From Rhizobium glycinendophyticum (GTDB lineage Bacteria; Pseudomonadota; Alphaproteobacteria; Rhizobiales; Rhizobiaceae), in contig NZ_VFYP01000001.1 of assembly GCF_006443685.1 (NCBI RefSeq), positions 1,178,001 to 1,242,000 on the forward strand: a stretch of 64,000 nucleotides of DNA. The letters are read 5' to 3'. Under the pieces are notes generated by a model. It was not told where the DNA came from, did not search any database, and saw only the letters and a list, made by a program, of their open reading frames with translations. Positions 18,445-27,114 of this stretch are shown here, in pieces. Numbering within the stretch: position 1 is the stretch's first letter; every line of letters begins with the position of its first letter. Position numbers and translations under genes: made by a program.

Positions 18445-19391
18445 CCCGGACTTTCCAAGGCAATCCGAACGCCCAACCGGACACCAAGTCCAGCGCCCCT
18501 TCGAAAAGCCCCGCAGGCACCCAGTTGGGCCGGCCACTGGCCGCACGCCCGCCTGCCGCGTCGCATGTCGCAAAGCGCAAGCCGCTGTCCGCCCCGCTCG
18601 AAAGCGCTGTGGACCGCCCTCAGCAGAAGCGCGCCCGCCTGCTTCTGCGCCGGGTGCTTGCAGGCCCCGTCCCGTTGTTTTCGCCAGCCGAGGCGCAGGC
18701 ACACCCGCCCGCCGATCTCGACGCAGAACTCGTTGATCGCCTTATCGCCGAGGGCCTGTTGATCCGCACCGATGATCATCTCTGCGCCACATCGGAGACA
18801 GCCGCCTATCTCCGCCGCGCGCTGTGCGACGAGGCCGGCGACCCCTTCGCCGACCAGCACCGCACGCTGGAGCCGCAGGTGCTGGTCACGCCGGAGGGCC
18901 GCCAGCCCGTGCGCCGCAATCTGGCCGAATCCCCGCTCTTCCCGCTGCTGCGGCTGAAGGAGAAGGATGGCCGGCCCTTCCTCCCCGAAGAGGCCGTCGC
19001 GGCCGGCGACCGGCTCGCCGCCGATTTCGATTTCGGCAATCTGCAGCCGCGCATCACCGCCAGCTGGCAGCCGCGCCTGTCGACCCGGGTCAAGGGTGCC
19101 GCACCCGCAGGCCCCGAACTTTCCGACAGCCGCATCGCCGCCCGCGCCCGCGTCAACCGCGCCATCGAGGCCATGGGGCCGGAACTCGCAGGCGTCGCCC
19201 TCGATATCTGCTGCTTCGGAAAGGGCCTGGAAATCGTCGAGCGCGAACGCCAATGGCCGGCCCGTTCCGCCAAGCTCATGCTCCGCACCGCGCTCATGGC
19301 ACTCGCCCGCCACTACACCCCGCCGGTGGCGAAACCCCGCACCCGCCACTGGGGCGCCGAGGGCTTTCGACCGGAGATGGAGGGAGGATGA
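18441..19391 (+). CDS. DUF6456 domain-containing protein
   Basis: A 316-residue hydrophilic protein. The last ~130 residues (AESPLFPLLRLKEKDGRPFL ... DICCFGKGLEIVERERQWPA) match my memory of DUF6456, a helical domain in alphaproteobacteria and prophages. The N-terminal half has a winged-helix-like segment (ELVDRLIAEGLLIRTDDHLC). It is coupled to the DnaA-domain gene by an ATGA overlap. The pairing suggests a DNA-bound complex, but no function is established to my knowledge. Confidence 0.7.
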   Translation: MTRTFQGNPNAQPDTKSSAPSKSPAGTQLGRPLAARPPAASHVAKRKPLSAPLESAVDRPQQKRARLLLRRVLAGPVPLFSPAEAQAHPPADLDAELVDRLIAEGLLIRTDDHLCATSETAAYLRRALCDEAGDPFADQHRTLEPQVLVTPEGRQPVRRNLAESPLFPLLRLKEKDGRPFLPEEAVAAGDRLAADFDFGNLQPRITASWQPRLSTRVKGAAPAGPELSDSRIAARARVNRAIEAMGPELAGVALDICCFGKGLEIVERERQWPARSAKLMLRTALMALARHYTPPVAKPRTRHWGAEGFRPEMEGG

Positions 19392-19430
19392 AGTTGGCGA
19401 GCAAAAAAGTCTGGTGTCCAGGCGGGCCGG

Positions 19431-19847
19431 TCACACCATCCGCCGCGCCGCCTCTTCGCGGATGCGCTGGATCATCGAGCGCAAACCATTGGCGCGCTGC
19501 GCCGTGAGGTGTTCCAGCAGACCGATCTGCTTGAACAGGTCGAGCGCATCGAAGGCGACGACCTCCGAGGCCTTTTTGCCCGAATAGGCTTCGAGCACGA
19601 TGGCCACCAGCCCGCGCACGATGAAGGCGTCGCTGTCGCCGCGAAAGGTCATCACCGGATCGGCGCCGTCACCGGCCGAGACCGACAGCCACACCTGACT
19701 GGCACAGCCCTGCACCTTGTTCTCCGCCGTCTTCTCGGAATCGGGAAGATCGGGCAGCGCCTTGCCGAGCTCGATGACATAGCGCATCCGGTCCTCCCAG
19801 TCGTCGAGAAAGCCGAAGTCGTCGATCATCGCTGCAAGTGTGGTCAT
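19431..19847 (-). CDS. sufE: SufE family Fe-S cluster assembly protein
   Basis: A 138-residue SufE homologue, which accepts sulfur from the cysteine desulfurase SufS and passes it to the SufBCD scaffold. The acceptor Cys48 lies in KVQGCASQVWL, exactly the SufE motif, and DDWEDRMRYVIELGK near the N-terminus is typical. The start at 19847 is preceded by unrelated sequence, so the longer reading to 20018 is rejected. It stands alone, convergent with DUF6456, and away from any suf operon in this window. Confidence 0.93.
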   Translation of the reverse strand: MTTLAAMIDDFGFLDDWEDRMRYVIELGKALPDLPDSEKTAENKVQGCASQVWLSVSAGDGADPVMTFRGDSDAFIVRGLVAIVLEAYSGKKASEVVAFDALDLFKQIGLLEHLTAQRANGLRSMIQRIREEAARRMV

Positions 19848-19975
19848 TCGCGCACCCGTTTGTTCCGTCCGCCCCATATAGGCCAGCACCGCGCGTAAAT
19901 GAACCGTCTGGGTGAGGAAACGTGATGAACTAAGGCGCGACCGATCAAAAATCGGCGAAACTCTGCAGAGCGTTC

Positions 19976-20314
19976 TCAATCGCCTCTGGTGAGGCGCCGA
20001 TCTCGGACATTCCCGCACTGATCGATTGTGAATTCCCCCACCGTCGGCTCAACTCCACCAAATTCGGCGCAGTTCACTGACCACTTCGTCCCCATCTGGA
20101 TACCATAGAAACTTGCAGGAGACTGGGCATAGATGTCGCACGCTACGGACTGGCGAGCTTTGTTGTCAGAGGTGTAGTCTAGAAACCACGCCTCGCCAGC
20201 GACTTCGGCCGACTGAGCGTCGAGCTTCTTGAAGCACCCGAAAAACTGCACGAAGCCGCTCACGGGCGCCGCGAGTATGATGAGCGTGATGACGATGATC
20301 GCTCTTTTCAGCAC
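19976..20314 (-). CDS. Small membrane-anchored hypothetical protein
   Basis: A 112-residue protein beginning with a GTG codon that sits 8 bases after a perfect TGAGGAGG ribosome-binding site. The N-terminus is KRAIIVITLIILAAPVSGFV, a single membrane anchor or uncleaved signal. The exported part holds four cysteines (after FFGC at about 26), which could form two disulfides in the periplasm. An ATG at 20371 would add 19 hydrophilic residues but lacks a ribosome-binding site. No family recognised. Confidence 0.6.
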   Translation of the reverse strand: MLKRAIIVITLIILAAPVSGFVQFFGCFKKLDAQSAEVAGEAWFLDYTSDNKARQSVACDIYAQSPASFYGIQMGTKWSVNCAEFGGVEPTVGEFTIDQCGNVRDRRLTRGD

Positions 20315-20431
20315 AAGCCGGTCCTCCTCAGACTCTGTTGAGGTCTCCCGATCCTCGCATAAGCGATCCATTGAAGGATAGACGCGGCAACTCGAAAGAG
20401 AAGCTCCGGCCTCTGACCGCCCGAGCCAAAG

Positions 20432-20462
20432 AAAAAAGGCCGCGAGACATAATCTCGCGGCC
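20432..20462 (-). terminator. Rho-independent terminator (minus strand) after the DUF5330 gene
   Basis: A perfect 10-bp stem GGCCGCGAGA/TCTCGCGGCC with a 5-base loop. AAAAAA directly to its left gives a U-tract on the minus strand. It lies about 160 bases past the DUF5330 stop. Confidence 0.85.
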
Positions 20463-20623
20463 CGGCAAATGCCGATAGTTTTCAGTTCAGGGACAGGCAG
20501 ACAGGCATCCCGGCCCGATGTCGGGAAAGGGATGCAAGGGGGAGGGGCGGCAGGCGCCCCGCAATTCTTGGTATCGAAGGCCGGGTCGTCTCTTCGGCGG
20601 TGTCCGGCCTGGTCGTCGACGGC

Positions 20624-21166
20624 TCAAGGCTTCGGCGGCGTATAGGGCTTCGGCAGGTTCTTCGGCCGCGCGTCTGGAACAACCGTTCCGGTCACGATCG
20701 CCGCCCCCACCGCGTCCTCCGTCTCGGCAACCGCAAGCGTGGGTGCTTCGACGGCAGGCTTGACGATCTCGACCTTGCCCTTCTTCGGAAGGGGCATATC
20801 CTCGGCCAGCTTGGCCGAACCATCATCGCTGAACTGCTTGTCGAGCAGCTGATAGGCGACAAGCGCCCCTTCGCGGGCCCGCTGGCCGAGTGCCTGGAAG
20901 GTCTGCTTGCCCTTTTCGCAGACATCCGGCTTCTCGACGCAGATCGAGGAGACATAGGCATAGGCATCGGTCGCCGCCGAAAACGCGTCCCCGATCTGGA
21001 GCGTCGCGCCGCCCTGGCCTTCTTCCCGGGGCGGACTGCCGAGATAGGACAGCGCCACGAGCGCCACCGAACAATAGAAAGTTCCCTTGATCAGAAACCA
21101 CATGGTGTCACCGATATCCCTGTTGCCGGTCGTTGCCGGACTTTCGTCGGGTTGTCCCGAACTCAT
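20624..21166 (-). CDS. DUF5330 family protein
   Basis: A 180-residue membrane-anchored protein. The block MWFLIKGTFYCSVALVALSYLG is one membrane segment, near residues 22-43. The exported domain has a Cys pair (SICVEKPDVCEKG), then a Pro/Ala/Val-rich C-terminus ending KPYTPPKP. DUF5330 proteins are found in Rhizobiales and are of unknown function. An alternative ATG at 21103 would begin directly at MWFLIKG, as I recall for homologues; both are possible. The neighbouring divergent gene is a cell-cycle-type kinase. Confidence 0.75.
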   Translation of the reverse strand: MSSGQPDESPATTGNRDIGDTMWFLIKGTFYCSVALVALSYLGSPPREEGQGGATLQIGDAFSAATDAYAYVSSICVEKPDVCEKGKQTFQALGQRAREGALVAYQLLDKQFSDDGSAKLAEDMPLPKKGKVEIVKPAVEAPTLAVAETEDAVGAAIVTGTVVPDARPKNLPKPYTPPKP

Positions 21167-21538
21167 GGGCTGGACCCTAGCCGCCGATTCGCCAAAATCG
21201 CTTTTCGAAAACCCCGCGCTTTCGAGGCGAATTTGATTAAAATGCGCTCGATCGCCGGTTGTTCGGCCTCTCCCGTCAAAGTTTATCGGCCGTCGTTAAG
21301 CATAAGTGTGGCAGGCGCCCGACAATCCACCGTTTCTTGGCGGTAAGCGCTGCCCCAAGCGTTAACGCGGTCGCGAAAAGTTGAACGAAATCAGCGCTTA
21401 CGCTCCGTTAACCATAGAATGGAAAGGCTTCGGTCCCTGTCCCGTTTCGGGTCGGATCGGCCCGTTCGGCGGCTTTCTGAGCCCCAGCCTTATCTATTCC
21501 TTAAGCGCGCGGCGCCTATTGTCCGGCAGTGAAATGAG
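21167..21538. other. Divergent promoter region, DUF5330 / histidine kinase
   Basis: A 372-base region with several GTTAA half-sites (near 21295, 21361 and 21406), the kind of half-site recognised by CtrA. I see no full TTAA-N7-TTAA pair. No gene is apparent. Confidence 0.35.
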
Positions 21539-23107
21539 ATGAACCCATCGCGGATTTCTGGCGTGGTCGTATTGCGTAAAATGTCGGATGCTTGGACGAT
21601 GGCGATGGACGCGCTCCTGCTGCGCGTGCTTGCGCGCCATTTCGGAACGCGCGCTGCCGACGCTGCCGAACTCCGCCTCCTGCGTCGTCTGACGGCAGGC
21701 TTCGCCGCAGCACTCGTGCTCTTCCCCGCCGGTCTCACCCTGATCCTCGGCGCCGCCGCCGGCCTGCCCATCGGCGTATCGCTCGCCTTCAGCCTCTATC
21801 TCATCTGCGCCGTCGCACTGGTTGCCGGCACGCGCTTCGGGGCCGGTCGTGCGGCAGATGCGCGCGAGCCGGATGCCGAACCCATGATCGACCCCTGGGA
21901 CTATTGCCCCGGCCTCTTCCTGACGCTTGATACCGCCGGTGTCGTGCGCGCCTCCGGTGGCCGTGACCGGGATCTCTTCCTGTCCTTCCTGCGCGAGCCG
22001 CTCGCCCGGCCCTTCGTCGAGCAGGTCCATGTCTCCGACCGTCTGGCCTTTGCCCGCGCGCTGGACGACCTGCGCCTGGGTGCCGATATCGTCGTCATCG
22101 ATCTGCGCCTCGACCGTCCTGTGCTCGGCCTTGACCAGGCTCAGTTCCTCAACGTCCGCCTCGACATGACCGCCGTGCGGGGCCCCGATGGCCAGCTCTC
22201 CGCCGTGCGCGCCCAGATGCTCGACATCGAAGGCGAGATGCAGATGCGCGATGCCGTGCGCGCCAAGGAACACGAAGCCCATGCCGCCCACGAGCTGAAA
22301 AGCCGCTTCCTTGCCGCCGTCAGCCACGAGATGCGCACGCCGCTCAACGCCATCCTCGGCTTTTCCGACATCCTCGCCGGCGAATATTTCGGCAAGCTCG
22401 AAAACGACCGCCAGCGCGAATATGTCCAGCTGATCCGCCAGTCCGGCGCCCATCTGCTCTCGGTGGTCAACACCATGCTCGACATGTCGAAGATCGAGGC
22501 CGGCCGCTACGAACTGATGCTGGAGAGCTTCGACGTCGCCGAAACCTTGACCGAATGCGAGCGCATGCTCTCGCTGCAGGCGACTGCCAAGGGCGTCAAG
22601 CTTACCAGCCGCCTGCCGCGCGGTCTGGGCGACATCACCGCCGACAGCCGGGCGCTTCGCCAGATCGTCATCAACCTGATCGGCAATGCCATCAAGTTCA
22701 CGCCCGCCGGTGGCGCCGTCACCCTCGATGCCATGCGCCGCGGATCCGACTTCGTCGTCTCGATCAGCGACACCGGCGTCGGCATTGCCCCTGAAAAGAT
22801 GGCGCTGCTCGGACGCCCGTTTACCCAGATCCAGGACGACCTCAATCGCAATCACGAAGGCTCTGGCCTGGGGCTATCGCTCGTCAAGGGCTTGACTGCG
22901 CTGCATGGCGGCACCTTTATGATCGAGAGCCGCAAGGGCGAGGGAACGGTCGTCACCGTCACCCTGCCGGCCGATGGTTCCGGCACAGTCGTTGCCGACG
23001 ACAACAACATGGTCGAATTCCCGCCGCGCCTGTCGCAGCCGGTCTCGACGGACGAGGAAAGCGGGAAAGCAGCGACGCATGACAAAGCGGAAGCGAAAAT
23101 CGCCTGA
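21539..23107 (+). CDS. Membrane sensor histidine kinase, DivJ/PleC-like (PdhS group)
   Basis: A 522-residue kinase. Two membrane helices (about 52-72 and 78-98) are followed by a PAS-like region (about 125-235). The dimerisation domain has the H-box FLAAVSHEMRTPLNAILGFSD with His263, and the ATPase domain has the N-box NLIGNAIKFTP, G1 DTGVGI and G2 GSGLGLSLVKGL. The long HEMRTPLNAILGFSDIL H-box resembles the alphaproteobacterial DivJ/PleC/PdhS kinases that control DivK and the CtrA cell-cycle pathway. Which member this is cannot be decided here. It overlaps the next gene by 29 bases. A start at 21581 is also possible. Confidence 0.85.
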   Translation: MNPSRISGVVVLRKMSDAWTMAMDALLLRVLARHFGTRAADAAELRLLRRLTAGFAAALVLFPAGLTLILGAAAGLPIGVSLAFSLYLICAVALVAGTRFGAGRAADAREPDAEPMIDPWDYCPGLFLTLDTAGVVRASGGRDRDLFLSFLREPLARPFVEQVHVSDRLAFARALDDLRLGADIVVIDLRLDRPVLGLDQAQFLNVRLDMTAVRGPDGQLSAVRAQMLDIEGEMQMRDAVRAKEHEAHAAHELKSRFLAAVSHEMRTPLNAILGFSDILAGEYFGKLENDRQREYVQLIRQSGAHLLSVVNTMLDMSKIEAGRYELMLESFDVAETLTECERMLSLQATAKGVKLTSRLPRGLGDITADSRALRQIVINLIGNAIKFTPAGGAVTLDAMRRGSDFVVSISDTGVGIAPEKMALLGRPFTQIQDDLNRNHEGSGLGLSLVKGLTALHGGTFMIESRKGEGTVVTVTLPADGSGTVVADDNNMVEFPPRLSQPVSTDEESGKAATHDKAEAKIA

Positions 23108-24116
23108 GAAGAAAAAGCCGGCGCGTCACGCGCTGTCGCTGCTTCTCATGGGCGGCAGCGCGCTTGCGCGGCTCGCCGGGCGCTATCCGCGCTCGGTGGC
23201 CGGCGTCACGCTGTTTTCGCTCGTCTTCGGCACGGTCGCGGCCAATGCGCTCTGGTACCAGCCCGGCCAGCACCCGTCGCCCTTCCTGCGCACCCGCGAC
23301 GCCTCCGATTTCACCGCCCTTGCCGGCATGCCGAAGAGCACGCTGCTGAAGGACCATGATCCGTCCACCGTCACCACCTTCAAGATCGAGCGGGAAGGGG
23401 AGGCTTCGACCGACGAGGCTGCAGCCGTCGCGCCCGAGGGTGGCGCCACCGGTGCCGAGACGAAAGCCGCTCCCGCGTCGCTGCCCGCCGCCGCCAGCGA
23501 AACCGCCGATATCATTCGCCAGGTCCAGGCCGAACTCCTGCGCCGTGGCCTCTATCAGGGCGAACCCGACGGCGTCGTAGGCCCGCGCACCGAAACCGCC
23601 ATCGCCGTCTTCCAGAAGACCGTCGGCCTGGAAGCGAACGGGCTCGTCAGTCCCGAACTGATCGCAGCTCTGGCGCTCGACCGCAACGTCACGGCGGCCG
23701 TTCCCGCCCAGCGTCCGGCGCCGGAAATCGCGAGCCCCGGGGAAGATCCGGTCGCCGCAGCCATCCGCTCGGCCGAAACCCGTGTCGTGACCGCACCGCG
23801 CCGCCCGGTCACGTCTCCGGGCACGGTTGCCGAACCCGCCAGACGTCCGGCAACCGCTCTGGTGCCGCCTCAGGATGTGAAGCCCGCCGCCGACCAACCG
23901 CCCCCGATCCAGCAGGCAAGCTTCGACCCCGGCCTCGTCATGGAAATCCAGCGCGGCCTGTCGAACATGGCCTACAAGGACGTCACCATCGATGGCGTGC
24001 CCGGCGAACAGACCCGCGCCGCCATCCGCCGCTTCGAGCGCCACTACCAGCTGCCGGAAACCGGCGAACCGAGTGCCGCCGTCCTCAAGAAGTTGAAGTC
24101 TATCGGCGCGCTCTGA
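23079..24116 (+). CDS. Peptidoglycan-binding domain protein, membrane anchored
   Basis: A 345-residue protein. A basic N-terminus (MTKRKRKSPEKKK) leads into one membrane helix (SVAGVTLFSLVFGTVAANAL), so the rest is periplasmic. Two peptidoglycan-binding type 1 repeats are visible: one near 145-200 (VQAELLRRGLYQGEPDGVVG then TAIAVFQKTVGLEANG) and one near 285-340 (IQRGLSNMAYKDVTIDGVPG then AAIRRFERHYQLPETG). A Pro/Ala linker separates them. There is no catalytic domain. The start lies inside the kinase gene, so the two are co-translated; this suggests a link between envelope state and the kinase. Confidence 0.85.
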   Translation: MTKRKRKSPEKKKPARHALSLLLMGGSALARLAGRYPRSVAGVTLFSLVFGTVAANALWYQPGQHPSPFLRTRDASDFTALAGMPKSTLLKDHDPSTVTTFKIEREGEASTDEAAAVAPEGGATGAETKAAPASLPAAASETADIIRQVQAELLRRGLYQGEPDGVVGPRTETAIAVFQKTVGLEANGLVSPELIAALALDRNVTAAVPAQRPAPEIASPGEDPVAAAIRSAETRVVTAPRRPVTSPGTVAEPARRPATALVPPQDVKPAADQPPPIQQASFDPGLVMEIQRGLSNMAYKDVTIDGVPGEQTRAAIRRFERHYQLPETGEPSAAVLKKLKSIGAL

Positions 24117-24222
24117 GCCCGTTTCCTGCGTCTTTCGTCTAAGTGAAATTTAGGGGGCCCTGAAGCAAGAACTCGTTAAGCATAGGGTCCGCATACTTCG
24201 CCGATTGGAGGAGGAGCTGGCC

Positions 24223-25746
24223 ATGCATGCTGCGATGAATGCTGCAACACCGATGACCGTTGATCCGAACCCGCCAGCCGGGCAAGGAACGGCCTCCTCT
24301 GCGCCGCAAACCGTGTCAGACGTTGCACCCGAACCCGCGTCGCATCCGGATGCCGCAGCCGACGCCGCTCGCCTGCGCGGCATCATTCAGCGACTGGCCA
24401 ATGAGGCCTCGACGCTCGGCGTCGACCTCGTCGACATCGCCGGCGCCATTCAGGATGTCGCCGGCGTCTCCAAGCGCCACGCCGCCACCTTCGACCAGAT
24501 CACCCGCACCGCGCTCTCGATCGCCGAGACCAACAGAGATGTCGCGGCCTCGCTGCGCGACACAGATCAGACGGCCGGCGAGGCCCGTCGCATGCTGTCC
24601 GACAGCGCAACAAGGCTGACAGGGGCCGTCGGCAAGATCGACCACATGGTCGAGACATCGGAAGTGATCGGAACGGAAATCGGCAGCTTTTCCCACTCGC
24701 TGACCGAAGTCGACAAGGTGGCCGAAGAAATCGGCACGATTGCCCGCCAGACCAATCTTTTGGCGCTCAATGCCGCCATCGAGGCAGCCCGTGCCGGCGA
24801 GGCCGGCAAGGGCTTTGCCGTGGTTGCGGCCGAAGTCCGGGCGCTGGCACTACAGACCTCCCAGGCGACAGGCGCCATCCAGCAGACGCTGGGCGAACTC
24901 CGCCACAAGATCATCCGCCTCACCGAAGCTGGTCGTGGTGCGACGGAAAGCGCCCGCGATGTGCGCCAAACCTCCCAGGCGATGAATGCCTCCTTCGGGG
25001 CCATGGAAAGCGTCATCACCCGCATCCTCGACGGGTCCTCCACCATGGCCGGCACCACGGATCGCGTCGACCGCCAGTGCTCGGAATTCGTCGCCACGCT
25101 CGACACCATGTCCGGCGAGGTGCGCCAGTCCGACCACCACCTGCAACAGACCGCCGGCCGCGTCGACAAGGTCGTGGCACTCTCCGAAACCCTGATCCAG
25201 CTGACCGCCAGCGCCGGCATCGAGACCGCCGACAGCCGCTGGATCGACACGGCCGTTTCGGTCGCCCGTCAGATCTCCGACACGTTCCAGCAGGCGGTCG
25301 ACAGCGGCCGCATCCGCATGGCCGATCTCTTCGACCGCAACTACCGCCCGATCCCGGGCACCGACCCTGTACAGATGATGACGGCCTTCACCGAGTTTAC
25401 CGACCAGGTTCTGCCGGCCATCCAGGAGCCGGTCACCCAGCTCTCTGACCGCATCGGCTTCTGCGCAGCCATCGATGAAAACGGCTATCTGCCGACCCAC
25501 AACAAGAAGTTCGCGCAAGCCCAGCGCCCCGGCGACACCGTGTGGAACACCGCCAACTGCCGCAACCGTCGCATCTTCAACGATCGCGTCGGGCTCGCCG
25601 CCGGCCGCTCGCAAGCCCCCTTCCTCGTCCAGACCTACCGCCGCGACATGGGCGGCGGCCAGTTCGTGTTGATGAAGGACATTTCCGCCCCGATCTTCGT
25701 CGCCGGGCGCCACTGGGGCGGCCTGCGCCTGGCGGTGAAGGTGTAA
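24223..25746 (+). CDS. Soluble methyl-accepting chemotaxis protein with C-terminal sensor domain
   Basis: A 507-residue protein with no membrane segment. The chemoreceptor signalling tip is at about residues 175-210 ([23 protein letters not shown], interrupted here by a space). Unusually, it lies in the N-terminal half. The C-terminal ~200 residues form a separate sensor-like domain: a helix ([13 protein letters not shown]), then a PAS/Cache-like fold with conserved [25 protein letters not shown] and [13 protein letters not shown]. This inverted layout is known in a subset of alphaproteobacterial receptors. The start at 24223 follows GGAGGAGGAGCTGGCC; a start at 24205 is weaker. Ligand unknown. 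Confidence 0.85.
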   Translation: MHAAMNAATPMTVDPNPPAGQGTASSAPQTVSDVAPEPASHPDAAADAARLRGIIQRLANEASTLGVDLVDIAGAIQDVAGVSKRHAATFDQITRTALSIAETNRDVAASLRDTDQTAGEARRMLSDSATRLTGAVGKIDHMVETSEVIGTEIGSFSHSLTEVDKVAEEIGTIARQTNLLALNAAIEAARAGEAGKGFAVVAAEVRALALQTSQATGAIQQTLGELRHKIIRLTEAGRGATESARDVRQTSQAMNASFGAMESVITRILDGSSTMAGTTDRVDRQCSEFVATLDTMSGEVRQSDHHLQQTAGRVDKVVALSETLIQLTASAGIETADSRWIDTAVSVARQISDTFQQAVDSGRIRMADLFDRNYRPIPGTDPVQMMTAFTEFTDQVLPAIQEPVTQLSDRIGFCAAIDENGYLPTHNKKFAQAQRPGDTVWNTANCRNRRIFNDRVGLAAGRSQAPFLVQTYRRDMGGGQFVLMKDISAPIFVAGRHWGGLRLAVKV

Positions 25747-25934
25747 GCGGCGAGGGCAGGGGCCGGCCGCGGCAGGACCTCCGAGAGGGCGTGGGCGGCA
25801 TTTCGCAATCTGCCGTACTTCCGCGAGCGGTGAAGCCTGCGCGTGCCAAAACTTCCCTCATTCCCGAATCAGTGATACCCGTTCGACCTCCTACCCGCGC
25901 GGCGCGGCCGCCTTGTCCCGAGGTCCAGCAACCC

Positions 25935-26519
25935 TTGTTTCGTGTCCCCTTCCTCGTTGCGATCGCGCTCATAACCGCCTTCGGTGGCGCGATCCTGTCG
26001 GCCCAGTCGATGCTGACTGCCTCGGTCGGCTTCGGGGCGATCGAGGTCGGCGGCTGGCGGGCCTTCCCGGCGGCCCAGACGGTCGATGCGGACCCCTATG
26101 CCAAGGCCCATCGCGCCAAGGCCGGGCGGCTGCTCTACGGTTCGGCCGAGGGGCTGCAGTTCACCGCCACGCGCGATTCCAGGGGCCTTGCGCTGACAGG
26201 CACCTGTTCCTACCGCCTCTTCGGCCGGACGCCCGTTGCCCGCTTGTGGACACTCTATGCGGCCGACAGCGCCGGTGTGCCGCTCTCCGCCGGACCCGAT
26301 CTGCCGATCGCCAAGAATTCCCAGCGCATCCTGCGCCAGCGGGACGGCACCTTCGAGATCGCCATTTCCCGCACCGCCCAGCCCGGCAACTGGCTGGCGC
26401 TGCCCGATACCGGTGCCTTCCAGCTGGTGCTGACGCTGCTTGATACGCCGGCTGCCGCCTCGACGGGCTTGTCCGGGCTCGAAATGCCCGTGGTCGAGCA
26501 GACGGGATGCGGCCAATGA
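25935..26519 (+). CDS. DUF1214 domain protein
   Basis: A 194-residue exported protein. The N-terminus FRVPFLVAIALITAFGGAI is a membrane anchor, then FGAIEVGGWRAFP leads into the DUF1214 fold, which continues as RLLYGSAEGLQFTATRDS, TCSYRLFG and RDGTFEIAISRTAQPGNWLA. A TTG start at 25935 is proposed because homologues begin just at FRVPFLV; the reading frame is open further left without a good ribosome-binding site, so the start is uncertain. It overlaps the DUF1254 gene by ATGA. DUF1254/DUF1214 domains are fused in other bacteria; the function is unknown. Confidence 0.75.
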   Translation: MFRVPFLVAIALITAFGGAILSAQSMLTASVGFGAIEVGGWRAFPAAQTVDADPYAKAHRAKAGRLLYGSAEGLQFTATRDSRGLALTGTCSYRLFGRTPVARLWTLYAADSAGVPLSAGPDLPIAKNSQRILRQRDGTFEIAISRTAQPGNWLALPDTGAFQLVLTLLDTPAAASTGLSGLEMPVVEQTGCGQ

Positions 26520-27067
26520 AAAAGGTCCTTTACGCGCTGGTCACAGGCATTTTAGGCGCGGTACTCCTGCACATCGTCATCATTCTCGGCGTGCCGCATT
26601 TTACCGGCCAGGACGCCTACACGCGGGTCACCGAGGAGGGGGCGCCCTTCGTCTTTCACGCCCTCGGCGAGCGTCCCGACAAGACCGGCCTTGCCAGCCT
26701 CGACCCCTATCTCAAGGTCGCCGTCTGCCATTTCGACATCACCCGCCAGCCGCTCTCCCTGGTGGCCGCCGGCGACGGCGTCGATTTCTGGTCTGTCGCG
26801 GTCTATGATGAAGACGGGAACGAGGTCTATTCGATGAATGACCGCACCTCTGTCGCCGGCGATCTCGACATGCTCGTGGCATCCCCGGTGCAGGTGGCGC
26901 AGCTGCGCAAGACGCCGATTGCGGCGCTCGCCGAAACCATTCTGGTCGAACATCGCGGCACCGTCGGCTATGTCGTCTTGAGAGCGCTTGCTGCGCAAAA
27001 AAGTGCCGAACCGGAAGCCAAAGCCTTCCTGTCCGACGCCGAATGCCTGCCTTTTACCGGCCGCTGA
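26516..27067 (+). CDS. DUF1254 domain protein
   Basis: A 183-residue protein with an N-terminal membrane helix (VLYALVTGILGAVLLHIVIIL) and a periplasmic domain with VRLxVA-type beta strands (FWSVAVYDEDGNEVYSMNDR). This is the small DUF1254 protein that pairs with DUF1214 in alphaproteobacteria. The ATG lies inside the stop codon of the upstream gene, so expression is coupled. The start MKKV is preferred over the upstream MRPM. Function unknown. Confidence 0.75.
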   Translation: MKKVLYALVTGILGAVLLHIVIILGVPHFTGQDAYTRVTEEGAPFVFHALGERPDKTGLASLDPYLKVAVCHFDITRQPLSLVAAGDGVDFWSVAVYDEDGNEVYSMNDRTSVAGDLDMLVASPVQVAQLRKTPIAALAETILVEHRGTVGYVVLRALAAQKSAEPEAKAFLSDAECLPFTGR

Positions 27068-27114
27068 GGACGTTGGGCTGCTGAAGGCGCCGGCCGAGGG
27101 GCCGCCAGCCGGGA

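Noticed and set aside
21167..21538. A full CtrA site upstream of the kinase
   Set aside because: Only GTTAA half-sites are present; none has the TTAA-N7-TTAA spacing.
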